Shown here one piece after another: positions 34,561 to 46,904 of a stretch of 64,000 bases of DNA. Every line of letters starts with the position of its first letter. Position 1 is the first letter of the stretch. Origin of the DNA: Lunularia cruciata (Eukaryota > Streptophyta > Marchantiopsida > Lunulariales > Lunulariaceae); NCBI GenBank assembly GCA_948567375.1, contig OX419757.1:57474001-57538000 (forward strand). Reading direction: 5' to 3'. Below the pieces are notes generated by a model. The model searched no databases. It was not told the origin of the DNA and saw nothing but the letters and a program-made list of their open reading frames with translations. The position numbers and the translations under genes are program-made.

Positions 34561-36600
34561 GGCTAGCCATTAACTTCGGTTACCCCTTCTCCATCCCCGG
34601 ATATACTACCACCTGCCCTAGCTGTAACCGCGATTAACCTTTCGTCACGCTGGCGTATCCGCCTTTTAATGTACTACTTCCCCGCTTCTAGGAACTGCCT
34701 GAATATTCCTCGGCATTTGTTATGTCCGTACCATAGCGTGTAAAATCTTGTCTCTTAGATTCCCAAACATGCCATATCTTTCTCTACGTCCGTCAACTTT
34801 AACTACCATCATACTGGGATGCCGCATCTAACCTCAGAACAGGGATCTGCAGAGAAGATTCGCCCTTCCACAGACTTACGAGTCCCACGGGGCCAATATG
34901 CACATGCATTGGAGGTCGCTGGAAAGTAGCACTCAGATCCGCTATCCCATTCGTTTAGATCCGTTTCTGAGCTTTAGGATCAGCGGGCATATGCTACGGA
35001 ACACCGCATCTTCATCTTCAACTCCCACATGGTAAGGACTCTCCAAAGGAGAATTTACGTCCATGAAAGTGTTGAAGAATCTACAGCCCGGATGATAGCG
35101 AGTCTACAAGTGGCGCGATCCTTGAACGGCGATATTCAGTTTCAGCTCGTCCCCAAGTTCAGAACTGTCGTTTCATGTTATTCTCCCATGATACATACGA
35201 GGAAAGGATAGCGCCAACGTAGCAGAAACTACACGATTCAGATTTAAATCTCTGGGCAAAAATGCATGTTGCAACCGTCAGATGGTGTGGTATATTCGCG
35301 GCGTGCGTAGTATATGCTACCGTCCTCGGGAACAGGAACTTGGTTGTTCAGGCACGCCAGGATGGGTACACTCTATCATCTCAAGATGCCCCGACGGTAT
35401 ATACTTCATGAAACTTCAACTGGGTGGGAACAAGCTTGATGAAGGGTGAAGGGAAAAAGCTCAATTTGTAAAAGGTATTTAATCTACGAACTACAATGTT
35501 TTGTCGAGATCGAAGAGCAGCACACTGTTATCTCGAAGGAGAGGCTACTACTGGAAGGGATTTGGACTATAAAATGTGGAGTGCTTCAAAGATTTATAGA
35601 TCAATAGAAAATTTAGTGCCCTATAGTACAGTATGATATGAAAGGATGGCCGCTGGGGTTTATCCTTACACCACTAGATTGACGACCTACCAACATGCAT
35701 ATTCTTGTGTAGACGATCACCTGCATTTGATCCTTCTATAGGTCAATGAGGGTTTCAAACGTTGAACGAAACTGCCGCCATAATTGGTTGCTACCGTTGT
35801 TCCATGTACCAAATAACGTTTTGGCACTTCCATTTAGCGGGACACTAAGTTGGCGGAACAACTCCAATAACCTCCATGACGGCACGAGGCACCCGTGTAT
35901 AGTACGTGCAAGATATGCAGATTGCGTATCCAGAAGACAATCCTACGAGTACGTGAAAGACAGCCACGCTAGGCTGAGGTGACACGTCAAGATAACGAAG
36001 GATTCTGTTAAGTTTTAGCCCCTCTTTTCCTTTGCAGAAGATTATGAGAGTCAGCTTAGTTGATCTTAACCACGGCAAAACAGGACCGTCTCTTAAGAGC
36101 ACATTGATGAACATCTCTCTTCATATTGCCTAGTTATGGACCTATAACACTACTAGCTCATAAGCTATATGATCTTGGCAAAGCTTTCTTGGATAGTGTC
36201 TAAGTTAACGTCGTCTTTGAATGAAATAAAACAAAGTTAAATGGGTCTATATTCCAAGCCCCGCTATACGATGCCGAGCAAAAGCTTGTTTGACAGTTCT
36301 AGAGGGATTTTGTAAAATATATTGTACATAACCTTGTTAGCATTGCTGAAAAGGAATGTAATTCCAAGTGAAAAGTTTTGATCAAATTTATCGAACTGGT
36401 TATTAGGTCTCCCGATGGTTATCTCATAAAATCAAACCCCAAATATATTTCCAAGACGATGAAGTTACATCGTATAAATCTTATTCAGAATATGATCATC
36501 TTGCGATATGATAGTGAAATCGTGCTAAGTATCAAAATACATATTAATTATTAATTCTCTTGAATAAGTAAGATGTGGTGTGTATATACATCACTACACA
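34561..36600. other. Non-transposon intergenic stretch upstream of SQD2
   Basis: No gene or transposon is recognised. ORFs at 35029-35211 and 35746-35982 carry no familiar motif. The sequence becomes more AT-rich after about 36300, towards the transposon block. Confidence 0.5.
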
Positions 36601-37560
36601 ACATATATTGATATAAACATTATATACTATAGAAGCACAAGTTTCATGCACAAACTCTGAAGTACCACAATAATCAATTCAGTTCATATTTAACTCGGAT
36701 TAGAAATCAATCACTCAACTCAAGAAACTACCAACAATATGCATTAATAACATTACCAAGCTACACCCATTCTAGCTAAGAGACTCCAGGTTATGCTCGT
36801 GGGTATTTGTCCTCCATAGCCAAGAACTCGGAGGCTCAACATTAGAGAACTAAACTCTCTAGAGCTGCACTATGAAGATATACCCCCTAGACGTGACCTA
36901 GCACTCTAACCCTAATGATGCCATTGACAACCCGATTGACAATGCAAATGGTATGATTGATGGTAGCTCTAACAATACGATCAGTAGCCCTAACATGAAA
37001 TCTGGCCATCAATTGTAGTCTTTGAGCAACTACTAATATAATTATGATTGTAAAGACTAACATTCCAACATCCAAGCAAACTAGCTTTGTTGTTGCAAAT
37101 GTAATGATAATTGTCATGCATATATACATTGCTATAGAACATACATCATTGTAAATATCATATACCATAGAGCACAACTCATACAAAAGTCATACAAAAA
37201 CTCTATAGTGCCCCCCCCCCCCCATAGCTGGCAATTAGGTCCCTCTAACTCTATACAACCATCTATTCTAAGTAAATGATATGCCTTATGGTGGGCAAAG
37301 ATCAAGAAGCCGGGTGCTATTGAGCCCCATTGTTAGTCGCATATTTGCAATCTATATTGCATGAAGAGTGAACTAGCTATAGGTCAAGTACATCAAGGAT
37401 ATAGCCACTATCCTTGAGGAACGACCATGAGAGGAAGTGTCAAACATACCATATGCCATCTTCTTGAATAGCTATCACACACCAACATAATAGTAGCTCC
37501 ACCAAAAGATTCGCATAACATACACCACAAGCTTGCACTAAAACAACCAAGCTTGGGTCC
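36601..37560 (-). other. Left remainder of the sequence hit by A5, possibly family E 3' region
   Basis: Without A5 this stretch joins directly to the E integrase fragment at 58532 and would follow it on the minus strand, so it may be the 3' untranslated part or LTR of E. No coding similarity is seen. It contains a 13-base C run (37211-37223). Two roughly 60-bp segments are alike, near 36620-36670 and 37150-37205 (TATAC-ATAGA-CACAA and AAACTCT words). Confidence 0.4.
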
Positions 37561-37565
37561 ATAGT

Positions 37566-37978
37566 GGTAACAATATGGAGTTTAGCGATGAAGTTGGTAG
37601 GGCTAATGAAGTAGCAAATAAGACAAATTAACCTACAATATTCTAGAAGTATTTAGGAAGCTTCTTGGGATGCTTCTTGACTAGCTTAGCTTGCACCCCA
37701 AGTATGCAGCTTCTAGAAGCTTTCAACTAGCTTAGCTTGCATGCCAAGTAAGCGTCTTCTAGAAGGAAACTTCTTGAGAAGCTTCCTAATTAACTTGGCT
37801 TGCACTCCAAGAAAGCGGTTGAAGAAAACTTCTTGAGAAGCTTCTCAAGATCCTTGTATGATCCTTATAAATACAAGAGCCAAAGCTTATGCTAGGCATT
37901 TGGATTTTATCCATAGTCAAAGTGTCCCGATGTGATCTTCCATTCTCCAATTTCTCTCCTCGGTCTTGGACTTTTACA
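37566..37978 (+). repeat. 5' LTR of A5
   Basis: 413 bp ending CTTTTACA. U3 has TTCTAGAAGC (37711-37720), further TTCTAGAAGG and AAGCTTC clusters, and TATAAATA at 37866-37873. Confidence 0.92.
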
Positions 37979-37991
37979 TTGGTATCAGAGC
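37979..37991 (+). promoter_or_regulatory. Primer binding site of A5 (tRNA-Met)
   Basis: TTGGTATCAGAGC, the canonical plant tRNA-Met primer site, directly after the LTR. Confidence 0.92.
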
Positions 37992-38249
37992 ATGAATGAG
38001 ATGGATAGAATTTATGGACCACCAAATCCACTTTTGCCAAACCATTGAGATTTTTGTGTCTAGGTATTACCCAAGCATCTTTTCACATAATTCATCACCT
38101 CGCACTTTGGACAGGATTTTTTGCATAAGAGCACCTTGTCTGAGGAACCGTTGATACTTCCGGTTGTAACTTATGGAGAACGGTGGACATGTTGCATCTA
38201 TGTGTTAATAAATTAGATAAATTGGGAATAATGGGAAAGAGTAGTAGTC

Positions 38250-39130
38250 ATGGCGGCAATACTAGACGTTATCATTACTATGCGACAACAAATCAAGCAC
38301 CTTACTTGATTGTTGGATGAACAAGACCAATGACAACAAGAACACATAAAGAGAGTACTAGTTCAAGATGGAGAAGATCAAATCCAATTTCCAAAACCCA
38401 AGGTGCTTGAAGGCAAAAATCTTTTGGGTATAGTGGAGAATTTTGTGTTTGATTGCAAATGTTACTTTGAAGCTACCAATCTTCAAGATGAACAAAAATA
38501 AATTCTCTTAGCCTCTAGCCAACTTGATGGTGTGGCAAAAATTTGGTGGCAATTCCAAGTGGAGTGAGCTAAACGATAGATTGTTACACCAATCTTGATA
38601 TGGGAAAAATTCAAGGATGCAATACTTGGTTGATTTCAAACTATAAATGCCACCACCCGAGTTGCAGAAGATAAATTGGCGGAGTTGAAGTAAATTGGCT
38701 CTATAAGGAGCTACATCATGCAATTTCAAAACATCATCATGCAGATTCCAGATATACAAGAAGGTGAAGTTTTGGATCAATTTATGAGGGGATTGAAGTC
38801 ACAAACCAAATTAGATGTGACCATGCGAGAGCCACAAAACATGAAAGAAGCCATGCAATTGGCTGAGCGCTTTGATTCCTTGGTTGTGACAACTTGGTCT
38901 TGACCTTGACCCACACAAAGCCTACCAATACACTACGCATATGTGGAGGAACCGGCACCAATGGAGATTGATGTTATCCAACGGAGACCACTTGGTACAA
39001 TGGATAGAGAAAGATTGTAACAAAATGGTGGTTTTTTTATTGTCTCCAAGTTGGACATCACATTGCTAAATATCCACTTAGGAATGAGCTACCTCAACAA
39101 GTCACCTAGATGGAGTTTGTGGAGAAAAAT
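38250..39130 (+). pseudogene. Family A gag remnant, A5
   Basis: Starts MAAI at 38250. A clean stretch at 38718-38903 reads MQFQNIIMQIPDIQ and the MREPQNMKEAMQLAERFDSL part of the capsid. The zinc knuckle near 39028-39078 has lost its first and last Cys (Phe and Tyr). Broken by stops. Confidence 0.8.
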
Positions 39131-39169
39131 GATCAGGGACACGAGGAATTCTAGTAGGAGATTTTTGCC

Positions 39170-42100
39170 GCCTATTGGGAGCTTGATTAGTTCCAATCGG
39201 ATTGAAGGCTCAACCTATACAAGTTTGCTTCACTTGCAAGATACGATATCTAATCAAGGTTGTAGGATTTTGGTTGATTTGGAAGTTCAAATTTTTTTTT
39301 GTCTATGCAAGTAGCAAAGGAAATGGGTATTCCTATCAAGCCAATAATTGGAAGTAGATTGATGATGGCGGATGGTAGAAAGGGTTATGCATTCCATATC
39401 TTGCATCATGTTACCTTCAAGATAAGGAAGTAGTATTTGGAGTGTATGAGGTTTGTCATGGTACCTCTATAATACAATGTCATTCTAGGACTACCTTGGC
39501 TTGAACATCATAAGGTTCAATTTGATTGGACCCAATGATAAATTCAAGTATAACACCAAGGTAAGGATTTCCTATTAGGTTGTCTAGCACCTTTGAATAA
39601 GACACCTAAGAGTAGTCAGTCCCAAGATAGGAAGTTTGTCAAGAAGGTAGCCATAGAGCAAGCCTTGAAGGGAAATGAGACCCAAGATGGGAAGCTTGCT
39701 AGGAAAGTAGCCATGGAGCAAGCTTTGAAGAGAGATGAGTCCCTAGATGGGAAGTTTGTTAGTGAATTAGCCATAGAGTAAGCTTTGGAGGAAGATAAGT
39801 ATATTTTTGTGGTGTAGATTAAGCAGATTGCACAAGGATAATCTGAGGAGGGCCAAGAGCCTCATCAAGCAATGGTTGATCAGATAGTTCAGGAGTTTGT
39901 GGACATGTTTTAGGATGATTTGCCAAAGGGATTACCCTTTGATCATGGTATGCTCTTCATGATTGAGTTATTGCTAGGGAGTACTCCAATGTGTAGACCA
40001 ATCTATTGGCTCTCACCAAAGGAGTTGGAGGAGTTGCAAACAACACTTATGGAGTTGTTGGAGAAGGACTTCATACAACATAGTACTTCTCCTTTTGGAG
40101 CACCGTACTATTTGTTCCAAAGAAGGATAAAGGACTTCGTTTTTGTATTGATTACCGTGGGCTCAATAAGCAAACAATGAAGAATGCATATCATTGGCCT
40201 CAGATCAATGACATGCTTGATCAATTGAGTGGAGCACAATACCTTTCCAAGTTGGATCTTTGTAGCTACTATTGGCAAATCCTCATTGATAGGGAAGATG
40301 CACAAAAGACTACCTTTTGCACAAGGTATGGGCATTTCCAATGGAGAGTTCTACCTTTTGGGTTCACTAATGCTCCAACAGTCTTCATGGATCAGATGCA
40401 TTGGGTGTTGGATGGCTATTAGATTAGTACGTAATGGTGTTCTTGGATGATATCTTAATCTATAGCAAGATAGAGGCAAAACATGTGAATCACTTGCAAG
40501 AAGTCTTAAGCTGACTTTGACAATGGAAATTTTATTGCAAGAAGTCAAAGTGTGCCTTTTGGTAGAAGGAAGTTATCTTCTTGGGTCACAAGACCTTATC
40601 GGAGGGGATCAAGATGGAAGAGGAGAAAATCAAGGCTATTATTGATTGGCCTATTCCAAAGGATGCTACAAAAGTATGGGCATTTAATGGATTGGCCAAT
40701 TTTTACCGACGGTTCATCCACTATTATGCTCATGTTGCTACACCCTTGACTGACCTCTTGGGGAAAACCTTGAGCTTCCAATGGACCACTAAGCACGAAG
40801 AAGCATTCCAAAAGTTGAAACATATGGTGTCTTCAAGACCCATTCTTCAACCATATGATCCTCAACTACCTTGTGAGGTTGATTTTGATGCTTCTAACTT
40901 TGCAATTGGAGCCGTGTTGCAATAAGAATTCCCAAATAGACTACATCCCATTGCCTTTGTGTCTTGCCAACTAAATATGGCTGAAAGAAATTACTCTACT
41001 TGAGATCAAGAACAACTTGCAATGGTATACGCCACTAAGGTATGGAGGCATTATCTCTTGGAGAAACGAGAGATATCATTATGAGGCATTATCTCTTTGA
41101 ATTGATCGCAAAACAATATTGTAAACCTTGAACTTGGAACACATGAAGAGTCTACATCATCAATGGGAGGAGAAACTTCAATTATTTGACATCAAATTTG
41201 AGTATAAACCAGGTCTGTTCCTTGTCATCCCTATTGCTCTATCACAAGGACTTGATTTGAAGTCTCTTCTTCTCATCACGACGGCAATTACAACAGTGTC
41301 AATTGACTCTAAGGTCCAAAATGAGTTTCGGTCAGCTCCATAACAAGACCCCTTCTTCCAAATGGTACAAGGTAGTCTTACAACATGCAACAAGGAGTAT
41401 AACACCTTCTCCTTCAAGGAATTCCTTCTATTCCATGAGGACTGGATTTATGTTCCAACTAAAGGTGATTTCTGACTTGTGCGCTTTCAAGAAGCCCATG
41501 ATTTACCAATAGCTGTTCATATGGGTGTAGACAAGACCTTAGGTACACTCCAACACCAATGGTGGTGGCCCAACATGACACAAGATGTTTGGGAGTTTGT
41601 TTAATCGTGTGAGAGTTGCCAATGCAACAAGGCCAGTAACCAAAAGCTTAGTGGACTCCTTCAACCACTCCCCATTCCATCTATTTGTTGGGAACATCTG
41701 AGCTTAGATCTCATCACTTCCTTATCCAAGACAAGCAAGGTCACACAAAAATTGTGGTGTTTGTGGATAAGCTTAGTAAGCAAATCCATTTGGCACCAAC
41801 AGTTGATACTATGGCTGGTCCAACCTTGCTATAAATCTACTTTGACAATATATTCAAGCATCATGGGATGCCGCGTGTACTCAACTCCGACCATGATCCT
41901 TGCTTCACTAAAAAGTTTTGGCAAGCACTCTTCCAGATACTTGGCATCAAGTTTGCTTTGTCCACCGCCTATCATCTTCAAACTAATAGATAAAATGAAT
42001 GGGCAAATTGCACCTTGGAAGATATGCTTTGTGCCTTTGTCAACATTCACCATACCAATTGGGATGAATGTCTTGCAACTACAGAGTTTGCATACAACAA

Positions 42101-42468
42101 TTCTAAACAAGCAAACATCGGATTCTCTCCTTTCTTTCTCAACATTGGCCAAGACCTACTTGTTCTAGATTCCTTTCTTGCTCCTCCTCTATCTATGTCT
42201 ATCATACTTCTACCTTCTCGACCACCATCTCCCAATCCCTCCAAGAAGTCAAATCTCATCTCCTTGTTACTCAAAATTGGTAGAAACAATATGCGGATTG
42301 CCATTGCCGTGGTCTCAACTTTCAAGTTGGTGATAAGATCATGCTCTCATCTAATAACCTCCCTCTCCCACTTGATATCCAAGTTTGTAAACTTGCCTCT
42401 AATTGGATAGGACCCTTTGATGTCATCCAAATTGTCTCTCCTGTTGCTATCGATTGGCCTTGCCTTAT
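39170..42468 (+). pseudogene. Family A pol remnant (protease to integrase), A5
   Basis: Protease at 39170-39530 is frameshifted at the active site. RT spans 39900-40830, with FCTRYGHFQWRVLPFGF at 40317-40367 and FLDD intact near 40440-40450, though stops lie close by. A long clean stretch at 40581-40925 covers the thumb, connection and RNase H start and ends in TAA (40923-40925) replacing Gln. Integrase spans 41280-42468; its zinc domain lies at about 41500-41650 and the catalytic Glu region is degenerate near 41980-42000. A6 enters near the C-terminal barrel. Confidence 0.88.
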
Positions 42469-42854
42469 TGTAACAATAAGGAGTTTAGCAATGAAGTTAG
42501 TCGGGCTTACAAATTAGCACATAAGACAAATTAACCTAGAATATTCTAGAAGTACCTAGGAAGCTTCTTGGGAAGCTTCCCCGCTAGCATATTTTGCACC
42601 TTAGGTAAGTAGCTTCTAGAATCTTCCAACTAGCTTAGCTTGCACGCCAAGTAGGCGGCCTCTAGAAGGAAGCTTCTTGAGAAGCTTCCTAGTTAACTTG
42701 GCTTGCATTCTAAGAAAGCGGCTTGAGGCCTTGTATGCTACCTATAAATACCAAAGCCAAAGCTCATGCTAGGCATTTGGAGTTTTCCCTCATTCAAGTG
42801 TCCCAATGTGAGTTTCTATTCTCTTATTTCTCTCCTCGGATTTAGTCTTTTACA
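42469..42854 (+). repeat. 5' LTR of A6
   Basis: 386 bp, TGTAACAATAAGG to CTTTTACA. Contains the perfect three-unit site GAATATTCTAGAA at 42539-42551. Confidence 0.92.
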
Positions 42855-42867
42855 TTGGTATCAGAGC
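42855..42867 (+). promoter_or_regulatory. Primer binding site of A6, disrupted by element C
   Basis: TTGGTATCAGAGC followed at once by the start of C. The last bases (AGAGC) are repeated after C, so insertion was at the end of the primer site. Confidence 0.92.
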
Positions 42868-43556
42868 TGTAACACCCATTTGTGCATGTGTGTGGTATTA
42901 TGATATTTAGCTTGGTATTACAAGTACTTAAGAGATATTATTTATAGAGATAAAGGATGGTTCTATATTAGTCATGGTTAGCTAAAGTTAGTCATAGCTA
43001 AGATAGAGAGGACTTTACTTTAGAGGAAGTAGAAAAGATGAGCACCACTATTTTGGATTTTAGTGTGTTGACTTGGTATTATTCCTAGGTGTTTGGCTTT
43101 GAGGAAAGAGTTGAGAACTCTTGGGCCTGCAAACCTTTTTGTTTTGGATTCTTCTTTAGTCCAAGGATAGCCCATGTGAAGGAATCCTTGACTTAGTGGT
43201 TGGGTCAAGATAAGACCACATGCTTAGGGGAATATGCCCATGTGAATGGATATTCCTTTCTACTTTTTGACTTTACTTGACTTTTAGTCTAGTAACTTGA
43301 GTTACTATGGTAATTAGTAACTTTGGTACATAACTATTTCACAAGTATATAACAAGGGGTGAGGAGGTACTCATCATCCTTTCATTTGCAACTATCTCTC
43401 TCTCATTGAGTTCTCTAGTGAGCAATATCTTGAGTCTTGGAGTGTTAGCCTTGGAGGAGTATGATGGAGTTCGGGTGCCTTGCCTTCTTAGTCCATGGTG
43501 CGCTACCATAATAGCCATCAGAGGTTCATCCTGAGTGAGAGACAGACCGACTCACA
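42868..43556 (+). repeat. 5' LTR of C
   Basis: Starts TGTAACACCCATTTG and ends in the GACTCACA region. A minus-strand 62-codon ORF at 43020-43208 recurs identically in the other LTR and is not a gene. Confidence 0.93.
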
Positions 43557-43560
43557 TTTT

Positions 43561-43577
43561 TGGTTCTATTGCCGGGA
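43561..43577 (+). promoter_or_regulatory. Primer binding site of C (tRNA-Asp-like)
   Basis: TGGTTCTATTGCCGGGA, resembling the TGGCGCCGTTGCCGGGG site complementary to plant tRNA-Asp(GUC). Several mismatches, so the tRNA assignment is tentative. Confidence 0.6.
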
Positions 43578-44488
43578 CCTCTCTAGAAGGCAAGATAATG
43601 TTCCACATTCAATTCTACATTAGGCAGAAGGAGGCTATGAGAGCTCACTTGGAGAGAACATTAGGAGAGGAGAGGGCTGAACTTATGTTAGAGAACCAAG
43701 ATTCATTTTTATACCTTGTAGTTCATTATGATGTCTTTGAGGTGATTTTGTACATCTTGTACACATGAGAGGAATTGGAGAGATTGTGTGAGGTGGATTG
43801 TAGATTTTGGGGATTAAGGTGATTTTGGGCAAAATCTCAAGTTTGAGATCCGAACTTGAAATTTCTACACATGATAGCTTATATTATCTTTCAGTTAGCA
43901 CACTTGAAATTATTATCAGAGCTAATATGTGCACTGAGCTAGAATTTTTGAAAGTTGATAGGGTAAAGTGCTCCCGCAACTGCATGCTCTCTGTAAAATT
44001 GTACAAAGTCTGCCATTTCTTCAATTTTCAGTGAATTGTCCTGAAAATTTTCAAGAAAATTCAGTGCGTTGTATCCTACCTGCTGCCACAAAATTAGAGA
44101 GAGATCGTTTTTGCACAGGGCTTTATGAGTTTTTGAAGTGAGGGGGGTGGTTTTCAGACCAAATCTGAAATATGTGTGCTGAATAGAAAGGTGTCTAGGC
44201 CAAATGGCTCTATGAAAAAATCTGAAATTTTTCAGGGAGGGACTCCCTAGAGTTGTTATTAAGTGTGAAAAATTTCAGAGGACTGTGACATACAGGTTGG
44301 GAAATTTGAGTGACATTGTGAGGAAGGGTCAATTCTAGAGAGTGTAGATCTCATGCATGAGGAGTTTGAGATCAACAAAAAGCATGTTTGAGTGTTTAGA
44401 TTTATCTTGGGAACATGGAGGGTCATCAAGAGTGGAAATTGAGATTATGCAAGGTTCCCCAAGGGTTTGATGTGATTATAGGGTTGAT
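43578..44488. other. Untranslated leader of C
   Basis: About 0.9 kb between the primer site and the first ORF. No protein similarity; the ORFs at 43535-43768 and 43807-44034 have no recognisable domain. Confidence 0.5.
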
Positions 44489-44887
44489 TTGAGGAAAAGA
44501 GAGCTTACAATAGAATTTGAAGAGAGTATTGAGAGGATCCAAAAACCTACACCACTTGGAGGAAAGAGTGAGTCTAAGTGCTTTCTATGTGGAGAGAAGG
44601 GACATAAGGCAAGTTCATGTCCATTGACCTTTGAGAGCAAGAGATTGAGGGAAAGGAGAGGCTTACTTGACTTGGGTTTGCATGTTGGACCTTCTTCACC
44701 AAGATTGGGAGGGAGAAGATCTAAGACCAAGGAGTTGTGTGAGGTTTGTGGAGTTGAAGGACTTCCAAAAGGACATGAGTGTAGTGGAGTAAAAGCACTT
44801 TTGGAAAATTTGGTGAAGGATCTTGGAGAGAGTCTTAGTACAGCTACAGAAATACTACCTCCTTCATCAGCTAGTTCTCAAGATTAG
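44489..44887 (+). CDS. Upstream zinc-knuckle ORF of C (nucleocapsid-like)
   Basis: A 132-codon ORF, about 230 bp before gag. Residues 31-44 form a retroviral-type knuckle CFLCGEKGHKASSC (C-x2-C-x4-H-x4-C). A second Cys/His cluster, CEVCGVEGLPKGHEC, lies at about residues 85-99. The flanks are basic (KRLRERR, GGRRSKTK). Such knuckles normally sit at the C-terminus of gag and bind RNA; the gag ORF of this element has none. It may be a separate nucleocapsid-like protein, an ORF1 like that upstream of gag in Ogre-type elements, or the result of rearrangement. Confidence 0.7.
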   Translation: MRKRELTIEFEESIERIQKPTPLGGKSESKCFLCGEKGHKASSCPLTFESKRLRERRGLLDLGLHVGPSSPRLGGRRSKTKELCEVCGVEGLPKGHECSGVKALLENLVKDLGESLSTATEILPPSSASSQD

Positions 44888-45114
44888 TGATAGAGATAAT
44901 CTTTCAACTCATGGATAAACTATCCATGAGAGTTATATTAATATGCACTCTAGGATTTGATGTTGCTATAGAAATCTTGGAGCAACCTGAACCTTTTGTG
45001 TACCCTAGAGTAGATTATTCTCAGATGGTGTTAGTTATGTATATACTCTATTAGTAATAGAGTGAGCGAAAAGAAAAGAAAATTAAGAGAAAAGAAAGAT
45101 AGTGAGGGGTTAAG

Positions 45115-45660
45115 ATGGGAAAACTTTCGGTTTTCTTTGGCAAGGATGGAGAAGATGTGGAGGCCTTTGTGAGAGACTTCAAGAGAGCTTGCATAGGAAA
45201 AAATGAGAGGAGGAAGAATGAGTGGGCCTCATTATTACCAGATTTCTTTGAGGATGCAGCACTTACATGGTATGAGTCAGAATACCAAAAGAGAGAGAGG
45301 AGAGATGGAGAAGAGGAGTCTTGGGAGACTTTAACTTCAGCACTCATTGAGAACTTTCTTCCTGATGAGAGTTATGAGAGATTGATGAGTGAGGTTACAT
45401 TTCTCAAGCAAGGAGATGGAGAGAAAGTGAGAGTCTATGTGGAAAGAGTGGAAAAGTTGGAGTCCAGATTTTGCATAGTGTTGAGGAAGGGTGGGGATGA
45501 TGTGGAGACTACAATGATTGGCATAGGGGCCATGCTCACCAAGAATTTTGTGGGAGGGTTGGGACCACAAATTAGAAGCAAGGTGAGATATGAGAAACCT
45601 TCTTCCAAGGTTGAAGCTATCAAGATTTACTTCAAGCATGGATACTCCTATGTCTACTAG
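45115..45660 (+). CDS. Gag capsid-like ORF of C
   Basis: 181 codons from MGKLSVFFGKDGEDVEAF to SYVY. It has the retrotransposon gag pattern: an F-x-G-x-x-x-D-V-E-x-F start, AALTWYESEYQ, a polar helix, NFLPDESYERL and a terminal LESRF region. It lacks a zinc knuckle. Its stop at 45658-45660 overlaps the protease frame, which is open from 45590, so a +1 frame shift would be needed to join gag to pol; this may be natural or decay. Confidence 0.82.
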   Translation: MGKLSVFFGKDGEDVEAFVRDFKRACIGKNERRKNEWASLLPDFFEDAALTWYESEYQKRERRDGEEESWETLTSALIENFLPDESYERLMSEVTFLKQGDGEKVRVYVERVEKLESRFCIVLRKGGDDVETTMIGIGAMLTKNFVGGLGPQIRSKVRYEKPSSKVEAIKIYFKHGYSYVY

Positions 45661-46258
45661 GAGCACTTGCACCTCAACACCATCAACAACAAAGACTCCA
45701 AGGAAGAAGTTGGGGATGGAGGACTTCTTGATCTCAAAGCAACAATGGAACTACAATGTGTTGGAGGATGTTGGTAGTCACAAGGCTAACATCACATTGG
45801 GCCAATTAATTGCTTTGAACCCTACCTTGAGAAAGGAGCTTAGAGGTGGTTTGAGTTCTACAAGGAGCAAGAAGAAGAAGAAGGCAAAAGTTCTAGTATC
45901 AATGGGGGTGGTGGATGCCAAGCCAGCACCATGGGAGGCTTGTGAATATGCCTCCAAGATTGATGTGAGAGTGAATGGTCACAACATCAAGGATGCATTG
46001 GTTGATGGAGGATCAGCAGTGAATGCCATGTCAGAAAGGTTGATGAAGAAGTTGGGTATGATACCCTCAAGACCTTCAACATTTGTGGTGAGCATGGCAA
46101 ACAAGCAACAAGTTCGACCAGTAGGGGTGATGGATAAGGTGGTAGTTTCAGTTATGGGAGTTCAAAATCTCATGACTTTCCAAGTCTTGAAGGATTCAAG
46201 CTATGACTTACTTCTTGGGAGGCCATGGTTGAGAGCAGCACGCACAACTGATCGATGA
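45590..46258 (+). pseudogene. Protease region of C pol
   Basis: 222 codons in frame 2. The aspartic protease motif is ALVDGGSAVNAMSE with the later LLLGRPWLRAA. The D-G-G form in place of D-S/T-G also occurs in other plant gypsy proteins. A TGA stop at 46256-46258 sits where Trp is expected (WLRAARTTDW-type text), probably a G-to-A change. The linker before it carries a lysine run (KKKKK). Confidence 0.82.
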
Positions 46259-46870
46259 CACAAAGGGTACTTGAGGATTGGGCCATCAAACCATAGAGTC
46301 ATAGTTCCTATGACTAACACCACCAACACTTCACATTCAGATACACCATCTTCTGATTATTGGGAATCAGATTTTGAAGAAGGAGCTTCAGGTGTGGACA
46401 CAAGCATGGAAGAGGAGACTTCCACGGAGGAGGATGAATCTGAATCTGATTCAGATGTGTATCCTTTGTGTGCTATGGATTTTGCACCTAAGCCAGAGGT
46501 TTTGAAGGACCCAGATAAATCATCATTGCAACTTGAGGAGGTAGAGAGAAGGTTATCTACCCTCAAGTATGGTCCAAATGTTACCAAGGAGGAGAAGGTG
46601 AGATTTGAGGAGATTTTCCGCAAGTTCATCCATGTGTTTGCTTTTAGTTATAGGGATTTGAAGGAAGTCACCTTGGAGGAGCACAAGATAGAGGTGGAGT
46701 CACATGCAAGACCAATCCGCCAAAAGCAACGTCGCATTAGCCCACCAATATCTTTGGTTGTGAAGGAGGAGATTGATAAGCTCAAGGAGGCTGGATTTAT
46801 CTTTGAGGTAGAGAATTCAGAATGGGTGTCTCCAGTTGTCATTGTAAAGAAAAAGAATGGCAAGCTTTGA
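46259..46870 (+). pseudogene. Linker and RT N-terminus of C pol
   Basis: Frame 2 continues from protease with an acidic linker (EEETSTEEDESESDSD), then RT fingers: HKIEVESHARPIRQKQRR, EEIDKLKEAGFI, WVSPVVIVKKKNGKL. A TGA at 46868-46870 stands where Arg is expected before VCVDYKKLN. Just beyond, near 46910, the frame changes to frame 1. Confidence 0.85.
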
Positions 46871-46904
46871 GTATGTGTGGATTACAAGAAGCTCAATGCT
46901 GTTA

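Noticed and set aside
36887-37186. 99-codon hydrophobic minus-strand ORF
   Set aside because: Resembles a membrane protein only in composition; AT-rich sequence gives such ORFs, and no family is recognised.
42469-42854. Reading this LTR as the 3' LTR of A5 in tandem with another element
   Set aside because: The A5 integrase text resumes at 57779 with its chromodomain and its own 3' LTR, so A6 is nested in A5, not in tandem.
43020-43208. 62-codon minus-strand ORF identical to the one at 49518-49706
   Set aside because: Both lie in the LTRs of C; identity is due to LTR identity, not gene duplication.
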